Positions 59,790 through 64,000 of a DNA stretch of 64,000 bases are shown in pieces. Within the stretch, counting starts at the first letter, position 1, and each line of letters opens with the position of its first letter. Source of the DNA: Cynocephalus volans (taxonomy: Eukaryota > Chordata > Mammalia > Dermoptera > Cynocephalidae); contig NC_084470.1 in NCBI RefSeq assembly GCF_027409185.1, positions 33,655,001-33,719,000 of the forward strand, in the 5' to 3' direction. Below the pieces are notes generated by a model. It did not search any database. It was not told where the DNA came from and saw only the letters and a list, made by a program, of their open reading frames with translations. Made by a program: the position numbers and the translations under genes.

Positions 59790-60400
59790 CATATTTACCT
59801 ATCTTTCTATTTATCTATACATACATACACACATATACGTATATATATAAAGCATATATATAATCCACACATACATGTATATGTGTGCATATATATATAT
59901 AAAGCAAAGAAAATTATAGCATGTTAAAATTGCATGTGGTATTATACATATTTGTGAAGGATCTCAGAGTTGAATTTGCAATATGACTTGACAATTGAGG
60001 GTGAAAGTGGCAGATACTTGCAATGAGGAGCTTTACAGAGAATATCTCCAGTAAGTCAGAGGAAAGAAGGAGCATAGCATTCGTCCACTGTTACATGAGA
60101 AAAGCAAATGGCTTACTAATATATATACATGCATATTATATATGTATACCCATGTATACATATATATTATAAATACATATGGGTATATATGTATATATGT
60201 ATGTATGATATATTACACATATATACAGTATATAATGCATACATATATGTTGTTATATGTTTTACTGTATGTTATAATTGCACATATAAGTATGGTATAT
60301 TAGTAAGATATTTGCTTTTTCCCATTATATTATCCATTATAATATACAGTAATAATATGTATTAATAATTATATAATTATAACATATATTATAGTCCCAA
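59790..60400. repeat. AT-rich CATA/TATA microsatellite cluster
   Basis: Interrupted tracts of TATC, CATA and TA units (59800-59900, 60115-60260) with unique DNA between them. The open frame at 60129-60365 (rich in Ile and Tyr) is a low-complexity artefact. Confidence 0.8.
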
Positions 60401-60869
60401 TTTTGTAAACCATCACATAAGCTCATTAGTTTATTTACATAGATCTGCCTCTTTATAAGAAAGAGGTTTTATAAGAAAGGCTTGGTGTTCGTAAGGGAGA
60501 TGTTTTTACCTCCTACTCATTGTAACTTTTAAAATGTGATTGTTCTAAAAGTGGTTTTTACTTTTTAAATTTTCCTGGTATACTTAAATTCAAAACTTAT
60601 ATAAAATCTTAAACTTTTCTGCATGGAGTATAATGGGGAGTAAGGTCAGCGTCAGCCTTGTGTTTAAGAACCAGGTTCTGGACTTATTCTCATGGAAAAT
60701 GGCAACTTATTGAATCACAGAATGGTTTCAAGTATAGATCCATTATGATTTGATTTATTTTCCAGAAAAGAAAGCTGCACACATAAAAAGTTTGTCTGAC
60801 TCAAAGAATTTGTTCTCTTTATATCCCACTGAATCTGCCTACGAGCTTGGGTTTGACTCTGGTCTGCCT
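60401..60869. other. Non-coding DNA, nothing identified
   Basis: AT-rich flank of the tetranucleotide repeat. No gene or named repeat. Confidence 0.5.
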
Positions 60870-60906
60870 ATCTATCTGTATCTGTCCATCTATCTACCTA
60901 CCTATT
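60870..60906. repeat. TCTA-type tetranucleotide repeat, left half
   Basis: Imperfect tcta/ccta units. The repeat resumes at 61598-61625 after the inserted LTR, so the microsatellite was the target. Confidence 0.85.
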
Positions 60907-61597
60907 TGTCAGGTCTGCCGCGGGCTGACCCGAACAGCCCTTGCCTCGCTATCAGTCTCTCCCTTGGTGTTCCTTCTGGTGGGCGAGCGAATTGCCCGGA
61001 TTTCTCTTTCCCTCCGGTCCCCGTTGGAAGGAGACGGGGGAAGGGATCCCGAAGAGAGGTGAGCACAGCCGCAGGCCCCAACCAGCCCGTTAAAGGACAC
61101 TCAGGGGCCGAGCTGGTGGCGCACTCGGGAGAGTGCTGCGCTGGGAGCGCGGTGACGCTCTCGCCGCGGGTTCGGATCCTATATAGGAATGGCCAGTGCA
61201 CTCACTGGCTGAGTGCCGGTCGCGAAAAAGGACCAAAAAAAAAAAAAAAAAGGACACTCAGATGCAGCGGGGGTTCTGTCGAGCAGTTCCGTTTATTATC
61301 CCACAGGCACTTGCTTTTAAAGGCAAATGAGGAAGGGAGGTTTTGTACATCCTCCAATCAGCTTAAAGGTTAGGAGAGCATGCATCCCGTCGCAATGCCT
61401 AGCTATTGCAATCATGCAGTGTTCACTAGCGCGGTGGCCAATAAGGACTAAGGCAAGGTTCCCGCAGACACTCCCACCCTACTTCCTCCCTGCGCTGTCT
61501 TAGGCTGCCATGTTAATAAGTTAATACGCCCTTGTGGGCCCATAATGGCGCTGCTTGTAATGTCACTTAAGGTGGCGTTAGTTTTTAAGGCCCGACA
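60907..61597 (-). mobile_element. CpG-rich solo LTR of an endogenous retrovirus
   Basis: Ends are inverted and TG...CA: 'tgtcaggtc' at left and 'ggcccgaca' at right. The sense strand is minus: there a TATA-like 'tttaaaag' (61314-61321) is followed about 20 bp later by AATAAA (61292-61297), the expected order for an LTR. About 534 bp once the SINE and its duplication (61105-61261) are removed. The flanks 'cctatt' (60901-60906) and 'cctact' (61598-61603) suggest a 6-bp duplication, which fits class II (beta-like) retroviruses, but the repetitive target makes this unsure. High CpG content suggests youth relative to the MaLR LTRs. No viral genes are present. Confidence 0.78.
61105..61248 (+). mobile_element. 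CYN SINE, short form, copy C, inside the LTR
   Basis: Starts 'gggccgagctggtggcgcac', with B box 'gggttcggatcc', 'tatataggaatggcc', 'ctggctgagtgccggtcgcg' and an A-rich tail. Target-site duplication: 61092-61104 'aaaggacactcag' and 61249-61261, identical. Like copy A it lacks the roughly 46-nt segment seen in copy B. The perfect duplication shows a recent insertion. The 207-codon open frame at 60750-61373 runs through microsatellite, LTR and SINE and is not a gene. Confidence 0.96.
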
Positions 61598-61625
61598 CCT
61601 ACTTATCTACCTACTTATCTATCTC
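61598..61625. repeat. TCTA-type tetranucleotide repeat, right half
   Basis: Continuation of the repeat at 60870-60906. Confidence 0.85.
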
Positions 61626-63639
61626 AATAATAGAATGAGGTCAGAGACTTAAAAGGTGTTTTCTCAAATATGTGTGTTGCTAGGATAGCCCTAAAGTCAC
61701 TTTTTTACAGTCCATCAAGTCTCTCTCAGCACTTTCCATCTTTAAACATTGCAAGCACTTTAGGGAAGGCCAGTGCAGTGAAAGTAAAATAAAATATCCT
61801 GAAGGACAGTGCCTGGTTTGACTTGTTTTGTGTTTTCTTTCTTCGAGTTGACGTATCCTGTCCTAGTATTTCCTTTTGTTCCCACTTCCATCTTTAATGG
61901 CAGCCATATACTGGACTCATAGCTTTAAGGATTTTTCTACAGCCCCCTTAAATCTCATTTTAGGTCATTATCTTATATGACTCAACTACGTGTTCTCATT
62001 TCTGTTCCCTTCTCCTAGACTTATAGCTTTCCTAGGGTTTATGTTCTGCTTGGGCATATTTTCTCATCTGGCGATATATAGCTGAGTTTATGAGATTTCT
62101 GATTTTGATATTTTATATTTTCTGTTCTTTTAAAGTTGTTTACAATGAGCAAGAAATGTTTTTAAAAGTGACCCTTGAAAATATAATCAGTCTGCGAGTC
62201 AAGACCTTGCTTCGTAAGCCCTCTCCCTCTTCTAATATTAACCTGCTTTTTTCTCTGCTCATTGCTCCTTTGCACATCTTAATGTTGTGATGCTTAATGG
62301 CACTTATCTGATCATTGCTCTAACGTGACAGCATCCATTGTTGGCTTTAGGGCAAGATTTCTGCGACTGTGTAAGTTCACAGCGCGCTAGGTGAGGAGGA
62401 AGAAGACTTCTAAGCTGTACTTCTCACCAGACAGTCCTCAAATCTTTGCTCACTGCTTCATCTTTACTTTCTAAATTGTGTATTAAAACTGTTATGTAAA
62501 GCAATCAAAGGGAAAATTGTTTGTTTTTAAGAGAGAAGACAGAAAGGGAGAAATATGAGGAAGAAAAAAGTAGAAGCACTTGTACAATGCACCTTTATTT
62601 TTTGCTTCACCATCACAAATAATTGACTCTGTTGATTTTTATCTTTTTAACTGTCTAGGTGTTATGTAGACCATTCCTGGATTTAAAAAGTAACCTGGAT
62701 TGCATGAAGAAAAGATTCTAATTATGGTTCAGGAACCAATTAATTCTTCATATTAAAAAGTTACTTTAATTTTCTGGGTCTTTGTTTTGTCATCTCTTAA
62801 ACAAAGTTTTCCAAATTATATTACTAGGAACCTTGGCTGCTCCATGGAGAGCTCAGGGGGCTCATCCATACTGAGATGCACCAGAGTGGCTGTGTGTTTA
62901 TATCTGTTGTGCCTCTGCTTGGGAATTATTTTGGAGGAAAGGTTCTACCACTAAAAATGTTGGAAGCCGTACCTCCAGACTGTCTCTAAATTTTTTTATT
63001 TCTCCAATATCCTTTGAGTCTCTGAGAGTTACCACCTCATTGGTAACTTGTAAAAGATGCTTTTGATACACATCACTGATTTTCAAGTCTGCCTGTATAT
63101 CAAAATCACTTTGGATGTTGTTTGTTTGTTTGTTTGTTTCTAATAGAGATTCCTGTCTTTCTTTTTATCTTACCTAATGAGAATCTCTAGTCAAGAGCTG
63201 GGCAACTGAATTCTTTTTTAACCCCCTCCCCAGCTCATTCCCATGTCCAGGCCACATTGGAACCTCTGCCTAAGGCCAAAGTGTGGGGCTGAACTCAGGA
63301 CATCAGATGAGCCATACTTGTAATTTAATATAACAGCTAACACTTTCTAAATGCTTTACATATGTTAAAGCATTTATTGAAGACTCTGATTTAGTAGGTC
63401 TGGCATAGACTCCAGGGAAGTATGAAAAATACAGCATTAGAAATAATTTTTCTGAGCTCTTCTCTTTATAATGAATTGTACTTGTAAATACGTGTAATAT
63501 GTTTTTGTTTGTTTGTTTCGCCTTTCAACACATATTATGGGGTTTTGGTAAACTAGCTAACTAGTAAAGGCGTTTGGGGGGTGATCCAAAATTTAGCTAA
63601 AGTTCAGAATAATTGCATTTGTGTCAACAATAATAGCTT
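61626..63639. other. Non-coding DNA, nothing identified apart from a GTTT tract
   Basis: A short GTTT microsatellite lies at about 63117-63140 and another GTTT stretch at 63505-63519. Short open frames at 62090-62290 and 62898-63086 have no known domain. 63040-63420 may be an old hAT fragment. Confidence 0.45.
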
Positions 63640-63880
63640 TATGCACATAATAGATAATACCTATTGACAATTGTTACAGACCAGCGTTATAATCTTTTCA
63701 AATGTATTATTTTCCACCATAACACTCCTCTGCATTATTATTATCATCATATCCATTTTATAGATGAGGAAATAAAAGCCCAGAGTATATAGGGCATTAA
63801 CAGAAAGTTGCAAAGATGGTGAATATCAGAGCTGGGATTCAAACCCAAACTCTTACTCATAATATACTGACTCTAAAGTA
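63640..63880 (-). repeat. MIR SINE, antisense
   Basis: 'atccattttatagatgagga', 'aataaaagcccagagtatat', 'atatcagagctgggattcaa', 'acccaaactcttactcataa': a clear antisense MIR. Confidence 0.85.
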
Positions 63881-64000
63881 TTTTGCCTTACTTCAAAACG
63901 ATTTGGAAAGTACTTACCTCTGACAGTGCTGCCATCATCTTGCAAAGTACCCCCTTCACATGGGAATAGAGAAGGTGAACTAAGGTTAGTAGTAATTGAT

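Noticed and set aside
60750..61373. 207-codon open frame, the longest in the window
   Set aside because: It runs through a microsatellite, a retroviral LTR antisense to it and a SINE with its poly-A (a Lys run). No domain.

Overview
The window is non-coding mammalian nuclear DNA, most likely from a colugo (flying lemur, order Dermoptera). The key evidence is three copies of a tRNA-Ile-derived SINE of the CYN type, a family I know as restricted to colugos (20453-20599, 44260-44456, 61105-61248). L1, L2, MIR, MaLR LTRs and hAT fragments place it among placental mammals generally. I find no host protein-coding gene. Open frames are short and fall in repeats or in AT-rich DNA without coding character. 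The only recognisable protein remnants are decayed L1 ORF1 and ORF2 pieces and one L1 reverse-transcriptase fragment in an inverted insertion.

Layout. 1-12 kb: AT-rich single-copy-looking DNA with old fossils (L2, MIR, MLT1-like LTRs, hAT fragments), a TG/CG microsatellite at 10.3 kb and an 80-bp mariner-like MITE at 11.4 kb. 12.1-13.7 kb: a complete composite retroposon on the minus strand. It consists of a whole L1 5' leader, then a 106-bp-unit VNTR, a pyrimidine tract, a short unique 3' segment and an A-rich tail, all inside a target-site duplication. 14-27 kb: old repeats, antisense L1M, a CYN SINE, a MaLR LTR and a second MITE. 27.6-32.1 kb: an old L1M, plus strand. 33-37 kb: a MaLR LTR, L2 and MIR. 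37.1-50.1 kb: a four-level nest. An old L1M hosts a structurally full-length L1 (37977-47565, about 6.4 kb after removing insertions). That L1 in turn hosts a twin-primed antisense L1, a U6 snRNA retrocopy next to an unknown segment carrying a MaLR LTR, and a CYN SINE. The distal arm of the old L1M hosts a second, short composite retroposon with an inverted 5' end. 50-54.7 kb: the longest repeat-poor stretch. 54.8-57.5 kb: an L1 with a large 5' inversion, interrupted by a MaLR LTR. 57.5-64 kb: old repeats, AT-rich microsatellites, and a CpG-rich solo LTR (60907-61597) inserted in a tetranucleotide repeat and itself hit by a CYN SINE.

The best candidate for something undescribed is the composite retroposon, built like the hominoid SVA/LAVA elements but with a complete L1 5' leader at its head. 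Two independent copies share the same parts and 3' end, differ in VNTR length, and each has its own target-site duplication. All assignments are by eye; no database search was run.
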